The notes: a model not told the origin generated them from the letters alone. DNA of 64,000 bases from Calidithermus roseus (GCF_003574095.1 NZ_QWLA01000002.1:1-64000), one strand, 5' to 3'; positions 1-8,308 are shown, counted from the first letter of the stretch. Numbers and translations are program-made.

Positions 1-2
1 CC

Positions 3-212
3 GGTCTGCTGCTGCTGCACCTACCGCCCTACACCCCGGAGCTCTCCCCGGCGGAGCCGGTGGTGCCTCTGCTGCGGGAAGCGGTGGCCAATGAGAGCTT
101 CCCCAGCTTGGAGGCTTTGCAAGAGCGTCTGGTAGAGCGCTGTGTCTATCTCCAGGAGCACCCCGAGGTCATCCGGGGGGTGGCGGGGTTCAGGTGGATC
201 CCCAATGGATGA
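3..212 (+). CDS. IS630-family transposase, C-terminal part (enters from left edge)
   Basis: A frame open from the window edge runs 69 codons to TGA. It carries the signature end of the IS630/Tc1 DDE domain, LPPYTPELSPAEP (about residues 7-19 of the visible part), including the third catalytic acid in the SPAE position. Leucine-rich helices typical of the family's end follow (EALQERLVERC). The N-terminal two thirds lie outside the window, so it cannot be told whether the element is intact. Decayed sequence begins directly downstream, suggesting this is the right end of an inserted element. Confidence 0.75.
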   Translation, partial: GLLLLHLPPYTPELSPAEPVVPLLREAVANESFPSLEALQERLVERCVYLQEHPEVIRGVAGFRWIPNG

Positions 213-224
213 CTATCTATCTAA

Positions 225-449
225 GGTTGGTATTACTTCTTCACCTTGGAGGGCAGTGTGACGGTTCCCTCGGTCATCTGGTTCATCCGCACCGACGAGG
301 GGTGTATTGCCACGACCTTGCCTGGGTATTCGGATCAGGGTGAACTTTCTTTCGTGGTAGACCTCAGTCGCCTGCAGAAGCCGGGCGATGCCTATACCGC
401 ACCCGATCCGATGAATACAGGGTGGGAGCTTCGCTTCGAGCGCAGGTAA
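225..449 (+). pseudogene. Protein C-terminal remnant next to the IS630 element
   Basis: An open frame of 74 codons (GWYYFFTLEGSVTVPSVIWF onward) starts right after an in-frame stop at 222-224 and ends at TAA. Its composition looks like a real secreted or beta-rich protein, but it has no credible start or ribosome site: the first possible start is a TTG at 246. It sits 12 bases after the transposase stop, so it is best read as the tail of a gene cut by the insertion. I do not recognise the family. Confidence 0.4.
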
Positions 450-613
450 GGCATTAGGGCTCGTGCAGGGTAGGTCCGTAAGCTGGGGCTCTGCCGAGGG
501 AGGTGGCTGCGATGAAACGCCGGGGCAAACGGGGGTCTTCCACAACATGGCCTATTTCGAGGGTAGGTTCCCGGAGTTTCTCGCGGCGACCCGTTAAGCG
601 CGGAGTAAGTGAA

Positions 614-676
614 GGGGGGCTTGGCTTGGGCCGGTCCGGCCCTCGACCGGGGAAAATTGCCGAGCCAAGTCCCCCC
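614..676. terminator. Long imperfect hairpin in a 257-base gene-free stretch (450-706)
   Basis: Arms 614-626 (six G then CTTGGCT) and 663-676 (AGCCAAG, T, then six C) pair with a single internal defect. A second perfect hairpin, GGGCCGG-T-CCGGCCC (628-642), is nested inside. There is no U-run on either strand. The rest of 450-706 has no convincing gene. One frame ending at about 595 (VFHNMAYFEGRFPEFLAATR) may be another decayed protein end. Confidence 0.45.
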
Positions 677-796
677 AAGGCCACTCCCTGCTGACACGGC
701 AGAGGTGTGACTCGAGCCATGGGGAAAACAGGCTACCTGAGAGCAGTTCTCCTGGGGTGGGTTGGTGGCAGAGGCCCCCGGCCCGTGTGGGCTTGG

Positions 797-1303
797 ATGT
801 GGGGCAATAACCGGCGCGTTTCACGACTCCTCCTCATCGGGCTATCTATCGTGGGCGGGGTGGCTCTTGGCCCTGCGCCCGGTCAGGCGCAGGTTGCGGG
901 GCTTGAAGTGCACAGCCCAACCCGCACGAAGCTTCCGATTATCGCGGCTACCAGACCCGTAACGGGCCCCCCAGGGAGGTCAGCCATGGTTACGGCTCTA
1001 TTGGGCGTGTGGGTTCAGGACGATATCGGCCCCGTCCTCACCTTGAGGAAGCGCTATCACTTCAAGCCGGACGGCTCGTATGAGTTCGTGTTCACCTCGC
1101 GAAACACCGGGAGTCTGGAGGAGAAGGTTCTGGTCAGGGAGGAGGGGAGGTTTGCTGTCGAGGCGAACCGGCTGACGATTTCCCCCAAGGCTGGCCGCCC
1201 TAGGTCGTTCCCGTGGAGGGTCGAGAAGGATCCCTACGTAGGCGATGTTCGACTGGTGCTGGTGCTTCCTGACGGGACGCTCGATGTCTATTACCGGCAA
1301 TAG
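797..1303 (+). CDS. Secreted lipocalin-like protein, unknown function
   Basis: The chosen ATG gives a 168-residue protein with a clear signal peptide (RRVSRLLLIGLSIVGGVALG, then PGQAQ as likely cleavage site). The frame is open back to 707 with an ATG at 719, which would place 26 extra residues before the signal. The mature part (from LLGVWVQDD) reads as a small beta barrel or sandwich of the kind seen in secreted lipocalin-like domains: GVW start, YHFKPDGSYEF, REEGRFAVEANRLTI, and a closing DVYYRQ. It lies 32 bases upstream of a large lipoprotein on the same strand and may be co-transcribed with it. The family call rests only on fold-like patterning. Confidence 0.6.
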   Translation: MWGNNRRVSRLLLIGLSIVGGVALGPAPGQAQVAGLEVHSPTRTKLPIIAATRPVTGPPGRSAMVTALLGVWVQDDIGPVLTLRKRYHFKPDGSYEFVFTSRNTGSLEEKVLVREEGRFAVEANRLTISPKAGRPRSFPWRVEKDPYVGDVRLVLVLPDGTLDVYYRQ

Positions 1304-1335
1304 CAGTGGGCCCTGAGGGGGGCCTCGATGGGGGA

Positions 1336-3504
1336 ATGAGTATGGGAAGCAAACCTCACGGAGTCGCTCGGTGGTTGTTTATGGCCGTTCTTTGGGCCCT
1401 GCTGGGCTCGTGCGGCGGCCCTGGGAACCAGCCCCCACCGGGCGGTGACCGGCCCAGCAGCTTCCAGCTCATCGACGAGGCAGTGGCTCGGGGGGAGCTC
1501 GACCAGGAAACCGGCTTGGTCTACAAGGTTTACTCGGTCTTCGCCGATAAGCGGCTGCCCGGAAAGTACCTGGGCGACGACCGCAGGCGCGACGGCACCT
1601 GGCTGGTGGCCAGGGTGACCCAGACCTTTGGCCAGCTCTCCCCACAGGCCCAGGCCACGCTGAAACCCTTCCTCCTCACCCCCCCTGAGCCGGGGAGCTG
1701 GTTCGAGCTCCAGGAGAGCACGGGCCAGTCCCTCAAGGCTCAGACCACCGAGTGGGGCACGGTGGGGACCAAGAATGGCAAGGTCAAGATCTGGTACCAG
1801 AAGCGCTACCCGGCCGACGGGGCCCGCGCCCAGAAGATCGCGGACGCCATCGACAACACCATCTGGCCCCTACTGACCGAGGCGATACCGGTCGGCCTGG
1901 GGTTGAAAGAACCCCTGCCCGACTGCGGGGCTACCTGTTCGGAAGGGGGCGGGGATGAGCGGCTCGACATCTATCTGGTCGACGTGAATCGCTCGGTGAC
2001 GCACTTCTACTGCTGTCAGGGAAGCTGGGCCTACATCCTGCTGGAGCGGACCGCGACCTTCGCCGACGTAGCCCACGAGTTGATGCACGCCATCCAGGCG
2101 GCCTATCCCTTTGCCTCCCTCGAGGAGTACCGCTGGCTGCTGGAGGCGACTGCGGCCTGGGCCGAGCAGTACGTCTACCCCAAGAGCAACCAGGACCCCG
2201 ACTATCCCGCCACTGACGAGGAGCACGGCGTTGCTCCCAAATTCCTGCTCATCCCCGAGTCCCCGCTGGAGACGGTCAATGACGACCACGAATACGGGGC
2301 CTACTTGCTCTTCTTCTACCTCCAGTACGGGCTTTCCCGACCCGAGATCGTGCGAAGCGTCTGGGAGAACGCTACCAAGGCCGACAGCCTCGAGGTCGTG
2401 GACGCCGCCATCCCCGGAGGCTTCAGGGAGCGCTGGCCCGAGTTCACCCTTTACAACTGGAACCAGGAGCCGGTGACCCACTACCGGCGGTGGGACGGGC
2501 TGGGGAAGGGGGCCAACATCGTGACCGGCTTCCAGATCGGCCTGGCCGGGGAAGACCTCCTGCCCGCCGACGTCCATCACCTTTCGGCCTACTACTACAC
2601 CGCCCGGATCACCTCCGAGAGCGTCCGCACCTTCATCGTCGAGAACCCCTTGGCCGCTGGGGGCGAGCCCACGGCCCGGCTCTGGGGCATCGTGAAGATC
2701 GGCGGCCAGTGGCGGCCACCGGAAGACTGGACGGCCCTTGAGCGCAAGAAGTTCTGTCGTGACAAGCCCGAAGAGCACGTGGAGGAACTGGTCCTCATCA
2801 TCAGCAACAGCAAGTGGCAGGACCGCCATCATCGCCTGGGGGCCGGCGAGGTCAAGCTGGTGGCCAAGGAGAGCGGCTGCGGATGCGGTGAGGTGGCCAG
2901 CATCACCAGATGGACCGGCAACGCCTCGTTCTCCTATAGCGTGCTTGCCGACGACGGCAAGCTCCGGATCAACGAGGCGCAGAGGAGCGCTGGGGTCTCC
3001 GGCACCCTCAAGGTCTTCAGCAGTGGACCGGGAGGGATCGCCTTCCTGGGCAGCCCTACCGGCACCGGAACCATCGAGAAGAGCGCCCATGTTTACGAGA
3101 ACGGGAAGCTCGAGCTCATGTACCAGCTCTTGGGGAGCGGTAGCCCGATTCCCTTTGAATCGGTCGAGCGGGGCTCGCGCCTACTCCTCAATCTCGATAC
3201 AGTGAACTGCCGTTTCAACGTCCACGTCGAGGTGTATGTGGTGGCCACCCTTACCGATCGTGACGGCAAAACGGCTCAGGTCGAGGCCACGGCAGGCATC
3301 TTCCAGAGCGCTTGGCATCCGATCCCCGAAAGCCTCGTGCTCAGCGGCGGCGGCCCGTACCCGGCGCACTCCGACCACTACATCGTGCAGCAGCCTGAGC
3401 TTTCTGACTGGTTCCTGCAAGACGATTTCTTGATCTTGCAGATCCTGGGAGAGGACAACCTGGGCGCGGCCAGCGTGTCCTGGGGCTTCGCCCCGGTTCA
3501 ATAG
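1336..3504 (+). CDS. Large lipoprotein with a HELMH metallopeptidase-like motif
   Basis: The ATG at 1336 opens a 722-residue protein with signal sequence and lipobox (ALLGSC), so it is probably anchored outside the cell membrane. About residue 240 shows FADVAHELMHAIQ, the HExxH zinc signature, followed 27 residues later by LLEATAAWAEQY. The Glu there is placed as the third ligand in gluzincin-type peptidases. Before the motif is a Cys-rich segment (DCGATCSEGG, FYCCQG). The last 250 residues look beta-rich and carry another Cys patch (ESGCGCGEV), perhaps a substrate-binding domain. A peptidase role is inferred from the motif. The stop is 14 bases before the next small gene. Confidence 0.7.
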   Translation: MSMGSKPHGVARWLFMAVLWALLGSCGGPGNQPPPGGDRPSSFQLIDEAVARGELDQETGLVYKVYSVFADKRLPGKYLGDDRRRDGTWLVARVTQTFGQLSPQAQATLKPFLLTPPEPGSWFELQESTGQSLKAQTTEWGTVGTKNGKVKIWYQKRYPADGARAQKIADAIDNTIWPLLTEAIPVGLGLKEPLPDCGATCSEGGGDERLDIYLVDVNRSVTHFYCCQGSWAYILLERTATFADVAHELMHAIQAAYPFASLEEYRWLLEATAAWAEQYVYPKSNQDPDYPATDEEHGVAPKFLLIPESPLETVNDDHEYGAYLLFFYLQYGLSRPEIVRSVWENATKADSLEVVDAAIPGGFRERWPEFTLYNWNQEPVTHYRRWDGLGKGANIVTGFQIGLAGEDLLPADVHHLSAYYYTARITSESVRTFIVENPLAAGGEPTARLWGIVKIGGQWRPPEDWTALERKKFCRDKPEEHVEELVLIISNSKWQDRHHRLGAGEVKLVAKESGCGCGEVASITRWTGNASFSYSVLADDGKLRINEAQRSAGVSGTLKVFSSGPGGIAFLGSPTGTGTIEKSAHVYENGKLELMYQLLGSGSPIPFESVERGSRLLLNLDTVNCRFNVHVEVYVVATLTDRDGKTAQVEATAGIFQSAWHPIPESLVLSGGGPYPAHSDHYIVQQPELSDWFLQDDFLILQILGEDNLGAASVSWGFAPVQ

Positions 3505-3517
3505 GACGGGAGACCCC

Positions 3518-3727
3518 ATGAACCCCAAAGCTGGCCAGGTCTACGTACTGCGCATCTGGTGGGAGCCGGACCAGGAGGGCACGGTTTGGCGGGCTAGCTT
3601 GAGCCGGGGCGGGAAGGGGAAGAAGCACCTGTTCGCCAGCCTCGAGGCCCTCCTGACCTTCCTCGAGGAGGAATGGGGGGGCCTCGAGGGATCCGGATCA
3701 CTCTCCCCAGGTGACGAGGTTGAGTAG
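3518..3727 (+). CDS. Small conserved-looking protein, unknown function
   Basis: A 69-residue acidic protein starts 13 bases after the lipoprotein stop behind GGACGGGAG. Its pattern, YVLRIWWEPDQEGTVWRASL then KKHLFASLEALLTFLEEE, recalls short bacterial proteins in which a beta hairpin is followed by one amphipathic helix. I know no function for them. Tight spacing suggests the same transcript as the preceding gene. Confidence 0.6.
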   Translation: MNPKAGQVYVLRIWWEPDQEGTVWRASLSRGGKGKKHLFASLEALLTFLEEEWGGLEGSGSLSPGDEVE

Positions 3728-3737
3728 GGGCCCCTAC
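3724..3737. terminator. Perfect 14-bp palindrome at a gene end
   Basis: GTAGGGGCCCCTAC overlaps the stop codon of the small gene and is the only strong symmetric element before purD. It could fold to a short stem, but there is no U-run, so termination is a guess. Confidence 0.3.
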
Positions 3738-3784
3738 AGGGCGGGAAACTTTGTAAGCAGGGTGGCCTTCTCTGAACAAGCCGT

Positions 3785-3790
3785 TAGAAT
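3785..3790 (+). promoter_or_regulatory. -10 element (TAGAAT) placed for a leaderless purD transcript
   Basis: TAGAAT lies exactly 6 nt before the GTG start, so transcription would begin at or next to the start codon. No good -35 is visible 17 bases upstream, and no Shine-Dalgarno sequence fits between. The same TANNNT-N6-start layout recurs in this window. Confidence 0.5.
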
Positions 3791-3796
3791 GGCGAC

Positions 3797-5047
3797 GTGA
3801 GAGTTTTAATAGTGGGCTCAGGCGGGCGCGAACACGCCCTGGTCTGGAAGGCGGCCCAGTCGCCCCTCGTCTCCAAGCTCTACGCCGCACCGGGCAACCC
3901 GGGCATGGCCGAGCTGGCCGAACTGGTGCCCATCACCGAGGTGCGCGAGCTGGCCGACTGGGCGGCCCGCAACTCGATCGACCTGGTGATCGTGGGCCCG
4001 GAGGCCCCATTGGTGGAGGGGCTGGCCGACCGGCTCGAGGAGCGGGGCGTCAGGGTCTTTGGCCCCCGCCAGAAAGCGGCCATGATCGAGGGTTCCAAGG
4101 CCTTCGCCAAGGGGCTGATGGAGCGCTACGGCATCCCTACCGCCTCCTACCGCACCTTCAGCGACCCCATCGAGGCGCTGGAGTACCTCGAGCAGGTCGG
4201 GGCGCCCATCGTGGTCAAGGATTCCGGCCTGGCGGCGGGCAAAGGCGTGACCGTGGCCAGCGAGCTGCACCAGGCCAAGCAGGCGGTGATCAACATCCTC
4301 TCCGGACCCGAGCCGGGCGAGGTGGTGATCGAGGAGTTCCTCACCGGCCCCGAGGTCACCGTGCTGGCCGTGACCGACGGCCAGACCATCGTGCCCTTGC
4401 TCCCCTCGCAGGACCACAAGCGCCTGCGCGATGGGGACAGGGGTGAGATGACCGGCGGCATGGGGGCCGTCTGCCCCTACCCCCTCCCGCCCGAAACCCT
4501 GCGCGAGGTGCAACAGCGCGTGCTCGAGCCCCTCATCGCCGGCTTGCGCTCGGAGGGTGTGATCTACAAGGGCGTGGTGTATGCCGGGCTGATGCTCACG
4601 CCAGGCGGGATTCGGGTGCTCGAGTTCAACGCCCGCTTCGGCGACCCCGAGGCCCAGGCCATCCTGCCGCTGCTGGAGACCGACCTCATCGAGTTGGCCC
4701 TGGCCGTAACCGAGGGCCGCCTGCGCGAACTCGAGCTGCGCTGGCGCGAGGGAGCCTCCGCCTGTGTGGTGCTGGCCGCGCCCGGTTACCCCGAAGACCC
4801 CCGCAGGGGTATCCCCCTGAAACTGCCTCCCCAGGCCTCCGATCAGGTGCTCTACTTTCACGCCGGGACCAGGCGGGTAGGTGATCAGCTCCAAAGCAAC
4901 GGGGGCCGGGTGCTCAACGTGGTGGGCCTGGGTGCCAATTTGCGCCAGGCCCTCGAGCGCGCTTACCAGGGCGTGGCCGCCGTGGACTTCCCCCAGGCGC
5001 AGTTCCGGCGGGACATCGGGCAGAAGCTGCTTCAGAGCCTGCCGTGA
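3797..5047 (+). CDS. purD: Phosphoribosylamine--glycine ligase
   Basis: This ATP-grasp enzyme joins glycine to phosphoribosylamine in step two of purine synthesis, in the cytosol. All four domains are present in 416 residues, the normal length: the N-terminal GSGGREHAL (7-15), GLAAGKGVTV in the ATP-grasp loop, LLPSQDHKRL with TGGMGA, and the metal site VLEFNARFGDPE. The GTG start is set by the VLIVGSGGREHA beginning and by the -10 element 6 nt upstream. Its end overlaps the convergent monophosphatase gene by 16 bases. It stands alone, away from other pur genes. Confidence 0.97.
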   Translation: MRVLIVGSGGREHALVWKAAQSPLVSKLYAAPGNPGMAELAELVPITEVRELADWAARNSIDLVIVGPEAPLVEGLADRLEERGVRVFGPRQKAAMIEGSKAFAKGLMERYGIPTASYRTFSDPIEALEYLEQVGAPIVVKDSGLAAGKGVTVASELHQAKQAVINILSGPEPGEVVIEEFLTGPEVTVLAVTDGQTIVPLLPSQDHKRLRDGDRGEMTGGMGAVCPYPLPPETLREVQQRVLEPLIAGLRSEGVIYKGVVYAGLMLTPGGIRVLEFNARFGDPEAQAILPLLETDLIELALAVTEGRLRELELRWREGASACVVLAAPGYPEDPRRGIPLKLPPQASDQVLYFHAGTRRVGDQLQSNGGRVLNVVGLGANLRQALERAYQGVAAVDFPQAQFRRDIGQKLLQSLP

Positions 5048-5811
5048 ATCGTATCCAGCAACTCCTGGTGGATGCGAGCGTTGGAGGCTACGAGGTAGCG
5101 GTTGCCCAGATGGTAGGGCTCGCCGTGGATGCCCGTCACCATGCCACCCGCCTCCTCGATCAGCAGCCGGCCCGCCGCCACGTCCCAGGGGTTGAGCTTG
5201 ACCTCCCAGAAGCCGTCCAGCCGGCCACAGGCGACGTAGGCCAAGTCGAGGGCGGCGGCACCGGGGCGGCGCACGGTGATGCCCTTGAAGAGCACGCGCT
5301 CGAGGTAGGTCAGGTTCTCGCGGTCGCGGGCTACGTCATAGGGGAAGCCGGTGGCGACCAGGCTGCCCAGCAGCTTGGGGGACTGCGAGACCTGGATGGG
5401 CCGCCCGTTGTGAAAGGCCCCTCCTCCCTTGGTCGCGGTGAAGAGTTCGCCCCTGGCGGTGTCCAGCACCACCCCCACCACCACCTCCCCGCGCACCTCG
5501 AGGCCGATGCTCACGCAGTAGAAGGGGAAGCCGTGGGCGTAGTTGACGGTTCCGTCCAGCGGGTCCACGATCCAGCGGTACTCCCCCTCTCCCTCCTGTC
5601 CCCCTTCCTCACCCAGCACCACGTGGCCGGGATGTCGCTGCTCGATGAGGGCGCGAATGGCGGCCTCGGCCTCCTTGTCGGCCTGGGTCACCACGTCGGT
5701 GGGGGTGGACTTGGTGCTCTGGGTGAAGCCTTTGTCCTGGTAGAGCTGGTGGATGCCCCGCGCTACGAAGGCCGCGGAAAGGGCGGTGTCCAGGAAGGGT
5801 CGCAGGTCCAT
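5032..5811 (-). CDS. suhB: Inositol monophosphatase family protein (SuhB-like)
   Basis: The 259-residue protein has the metal-binding signature of the Li-sensitive phosphatases: GEEGG (68-72), WIVDPLDGTVNYAHG (80-94), and NPWDVAAG near residue 208. These coordinate Mg2+ for hydrolysis of inositol-1-phosphate or similar sugar phosphates. Thermophiles use such enzymes for compatible solutes as well as inositol, so the true substrate is open. A TATGGT box 8 nt upstream of the ATG suggests an almost leaderless transcript. It is convergent with purD and overlaps it. Confidence 0.92.
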   Translation of the reverse strand: MDLRPFLDTALSAAFVARGIHQLYQDKGFTQSTKSTPTDVVTQADKEAEAAIRALIEQRHPGHVVLGEEGGQEGEGEYRWIVDPLDGTVNYAHGFPFYCVSIGLEVRGEVVVGVVLDTARGELFTATKGGGAFHNGRPIQVSQSPKLLGSLVATGFPYDVARDRENLTYLERVLFKGITVRRPGAAALDLAYVACGRLDGFWEVKLNPWDVAAGRLLIEEAGGMVTGIHGEPYHLGNRYLVASNARIHQELLDTIHGRL

Positions 5812-5920
5812 ACCTGCCTACCATACCAGAGGTGGTGCGCAGAGTCCGACGTCCGATCTGCTGGCCTTTTCCTCATGAGCCGCAAACCCTCCGCGGCTTT
5901 AATCGAAGCTGGAGGAACCC

Positions 5921-6238
5921 ATGGGACTGCGCTTCGTTCTCGCCTTTTTCGCCTTGCTGCTGGCCGGGTGCTTCCCGGTCGTCGTGGAAGTTCCCCCACC
6001 GCCTGGGGTGACTACCCTCGAGGTCCGCACCTCTTCGGCGCAGGCCATCGTCTTCGTGGACGGGCGTGAGGTCGGGCGGGTGGGCCAGGACCGGGTGCTC
6101 GTCTTTCCCCGCATCCAGCCGGGCACCCACGAGGTCGTGGTGCTGGCCCCTGGTCACGAGGTCTTCATCCAGACCATCCGCATCGCCTCGGGCCAGCATC
6201 TCCTGCTCAACGTGACCCTGCGACGCCTGCCCCTGTAA
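5921..6238 (+). CDS. PEGA-domain lipoprotein
   Basis: The 105-residue protein has a lipobox (FFALLLAGC) at residue 17, a proline linker, and one PEGA-type domain: TLEVRTSSAQAIVFVDGREV, then a G-T-H-E-V turn (QPGTHEVVVLAPGHE), ending in a beta strand. PEGA domains are extracytoplasmic beta modules in surface proteins. GGAGGAACCC precedes the ATG. It is a single gene before an unrelated cytosolic one. Confidence 0.8.
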   Translation: MGLRFVLAFFALLLAGCFPVVVEVPPPPGVTTLEVRTSSAQAIVFVDGREVGRVGQDRVLVFPRIQPGTHEVVVLAPGHEVFIQTIRIASGQHLLLNVTLRRLPL

Positions 6239-6292
6239 CGTCAGGGTAACCCGCCTCGAGCTACCCTTCCCCTCAAGTGAGGGGAGGACGCG

Positions 6293-6997
6293 ATGCGGGC
6301 GCTGAGCGTGAGGCTCAAGCTCAACCAGATTCGTTGTATGGGCGAAGGCAGCGCCGCACCTTATTTGTGGACGGTGTTTTTCAAGATCGACGGCGACACC
6401 GCCCGGCTGGGCCCGCTCCTCACCCTGAGGGGTACGGCCACGGTGCGAGGAACCCTGAGAAACCAGAGCAATCTGCCCGACCACGACGTCGATCCCGGTG
6501 AGGTGATCGCCGTCCCTTCGCTCGTCGGGGAGTTCAACACCGCGCTCAGGCCGATCCCGCTCGAGCGACCCATCGGCAACGTCCGCGAAGTGGGCGGGGT
6601 GGTGGGCTGCATCGCCCTCCTGATGGAGGAGGACAACATCCAGGCTTCCGCCATTGCCAAAGGCCACATGGCCCTCGACGAGGCGGTGCGGGAGTGCCTC
6701 GACCGGTTGATGCCCACCCTAGGCTTCGCCCATCCCCAGCCCACCGAGGCCGATCTCGCCGCCACGTGCTCGAAGATCGCCGGTGCCGTGACCAGGGCCG
6801 TCAAGGACAGCGTCTGGGCGTGGGACTGGTTCAGGGGCTTTGACAGCGTGGACGACCGCATCGGCAGCGGGGTCTTCTGCTACACTCACGCCCAGCTCGA
6901 GCAGGCCGTCGGCACCCCCGGCCTGGAGATCTACCGGCGCTGGAGCAGTGAGGGCGATTGGGAGCTGCGCGGGCGGGTCACGGCGAGCTTCGCATAG
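6293..6997 (+). CDS. Conserved hypothetical protein, 234 residues
   Basis: No signal peptide or membrane segment is seen. The opening RALSVRLKLNQIRCMGEG and PYLWTVFFKIDGD resemble a family found singly in scattered bacteria whose role I do not know. The middle is helical (CIALLMEEDNIQASAIAKGH) and the end returns to beta (DWELRGRVTASFA). GGGGAGGACGCG precedes the ATG. Its last 20 bases overlap the convergent prmC. Confidence 0.75.
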   Translation: MRALSVRLKLNQIRCMGEGSAAPYLWTVFFKIDGDTARLGPLLTLRGTATVRGTLRNQSNLPDHDVDPGEVIAVPSLVGEFNTALRPIPLERPIGNVREVGGVVGCIALLMEEDNIQASAIAKGHMALDEAVRECLDRLMPTLGFAHPQPTEADLAATCSKIAGAVTRAVKDSVWAWDWFRGFDSVDDRIGSGVFCYTHAQLEQAVGTPGLEIYRRWSSEGDWELRGRVTASFA

Positions 6998-7817
6998 GGC
7001 TCTGGGCCACCAGAAAACGGTATCTTCCCCTCAGGTCAGCTCTGAGCTGAACCCCTTGCCAACCCTGACTCACTGCCTCCTCGGCCAGGGTTGGCGCGTT
7101 GTCAGGGGAGAGTTCCAGCGCCAACCAGCCGCCGGGCTTGAGCGCTTTTTGGGCCTGCGATAGCAGCCCGCGGGGCATGCTGAGCCCATCGGGGCCGGAG
7201 TACAGCGCCGCGTCGCGCTCGAAGGCCAGTTCAGGCGGAGCCTCCTGGCGGTAGGCTTCTGGCAGGTAGGGTGGGTTGGAGATCACCAGGCCGAAGCCGG
7301 CGAGTCCGGCGGTGAAGGGCGCTTCGAGTACCCGCACCTCCAGATCGAGCCTGGCCGCGTTTTCCCGCGCCAGCTCCACCGCTGCCGGGTCGATGTCGGT
7401 AGCCCACACTTCGGCGTCGGGCCGGGCGTGCTTGATGGCCAGGGCGATGGCCCCCGTGCCCGTGCCCACGTCGAGGACTCTGGGTCTTTGGCGTGGAGTG
7501 AGTAACCCCAGCCCGATCTCCACCAACTCCTCGGTCTCGGGCCTGGGGATGAGCACCCCTTCGCGCACCTCCAGGCTCAGGCCGAAAAACTCCACATCGC
7601 CCAGCAGGAGCTGTAGGGGATAACCTTCCAGGCGCCGCTCGAGCCAGCTTCGCGCCCTGGCTTCAGCTTCAGGCGTGACCTCCTCGCCCAGGCGCAGCAA
7701 AAGCCTCTGGGAAGAGGTCCTGAGGGCCTTGGCCAGCAGCCAATAGGCTTCCTGGCTGGGTTTGTGGGCGCTCTCGAGGCGGTTTCCCAATTCGTTGAGC
7801 AAGGCCCGGACCGTCAC
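6978..7817 (-). CDS. prmC: Peptide chain release factor glutamine methyltransferase
   Basis: It methylates the Gln of the GGQ motif in release factors RF1 and RF2, using S-adenosylmethionine. An N-terminal helical domain of about 75 residues is followed by a Rossmann methyltransferase: RPETEELVE (92-100), motif I VLDVGTGTGAIALAI (114-128), DIDPAAVELA (141-150), and the catalytic NPPY (181-184) that binds the glutamine amide. Length 279 is normal. It ends against a convergent unknown gene, and no prfA is visible upstream. Confidence 0.93.
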   Translation of the reverse strand: MTVRALLNELGNRLESAHKPSQEAYWLLAKALRTSSQRLLLRLGEEVTPEAEARARSWLERRLEGYPLQLLLGDVEFFGLSLEVREGVLIPRPETEELVEIGLGLLTPRQRPRVLDVGTGTGAIALAIKHARPDAEVWATDIDPAAVELARENAARLDLEVRVLEAPFTAGLAGFGLVISNPPYLPEAYRQEAPPELAFERDAALYSGPDGLSMPRGLLSQAQKALKPGGWLALELSPDNAPTLAEEAVSQGWQGVQLRADLRGRYRFLVAQSPMRSSP

Positions 7818-7826
7818 GACTGAAGC

Positions 7827-8090
7827 TTACCGTGAGGCCCCCCGGCTGAGAACTTCCCGCAGGCGGGCCAGCTCCTGCGGACCTGGAAGCCCCACCAGCA
7901 CCACCTGGCCATCTACCACCAGGCTGGGAACCGCCCTCACCCCGTACTGCTCGGCCAGGGCACAGCAGCTTCCATCACGGCACTCTGCGGCACGATGGAT
8001 GATCCAATCCACCTGGGGGAAATGGTGCTGGAGCATCTCCTCGGCGCGCTGGCACAGCCTGCAACCGGCGCTGAAAAGCTCGACCTTCAT
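7827..8090 (-). CDS. Small thioredoxin-like protein of the mer operon
   Basis: The ATG at 8090, behind AAGGAGGGAAC, gives 87 residues. It has a CRLC active site (Cys10, Cys13), a second Cys group CRDGSCC (36-42), and the cis-Pro segment AVPSLVVDG of the thioredoxin fold. Its start overlaps the upstream gene's stop by 4 bases, so it is translated as the last gene of the mercury operon. The extra vicinal Cys pair suggests a metal-thiol or redox partner for mercury handling, which is inference. Confidence 0.8.
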   Translation of the reverse strand: MKVELFSAGCRLCQRAEEMLQHHFPQVDWIIHRAAECRDGSCCALAEQYGVRAVPSLVVDGQVVLVGLPGPQELARLREVLSRGASR

Positions 8091-8308
8091 GTTCCCTCCT
8101 TGTGTTCGCACAAACCGTTGACCTGATGTACAGCCGCTTTCCAGGCCTCGAGCGGTACCTCTTTACCGGTGAGCGCTACGTAAAGCAGCGCATCGTAGGC
8201 GCAGAAGACGTGGACCTTGCTCCCGTCTGCCCGCAGAAGCTGGTAGCGGGCGGGTTTTGGGCTTTGGATGTGCCGTAACAACTCGCTCTGCTGGGAGTTG
8301 GGCGTCAT
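8087..8308 (-). CDS. Very small MerB-like protein (organomercurial lyase core?)
   Basis: The 73-residue protein follows merA by 12 bases, with AAGGAGGTGG before its ATG. Its centre, KVHVFCAYDALLYVALTGKE (31-50), has the C-x-x-D and CAxDAL...AL pattern around the catalytic Cys of MerB, the enzyme that splits C-Hg bonds. A second Cys lies at 67. MerB is normally about 200 residues, with its second catalytic Cys some 60 residues after the first; here the gap is 31. It may be a minimal MerB-like protein or only a mercury-binding chaperone. Thermus mer operons also carry a small uncharacterised gene. Confidence 0.6.
   Translation of the reverse strand: MTPNSQQSELLRHIQSPKPARYQLLRADGSKVHVFCAYDALLYVALTGKEVPLEAWKAAVHQVNGLCEHKEGT

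Noticed and set aside
614-676. MITE or IS end
   Set aside because: The arms could be terminal repeats, but there is no target duplication and no second copy in the window.
503-694. 63-residue Arg-rich frame near the left end
   Set aside because: Composition of noncoding GC-rich DNA; overlaps the large hairpin; no ribosome site.
1870-3090. 406-residue frame on the minus strand opposite the metallopeptidase-like gene
   Set aside because: Shadow of GC-rich coding DNA: it lies wholly inside a well-supported gene, shows no motif, and is Gly/Leu/Val-heavy.
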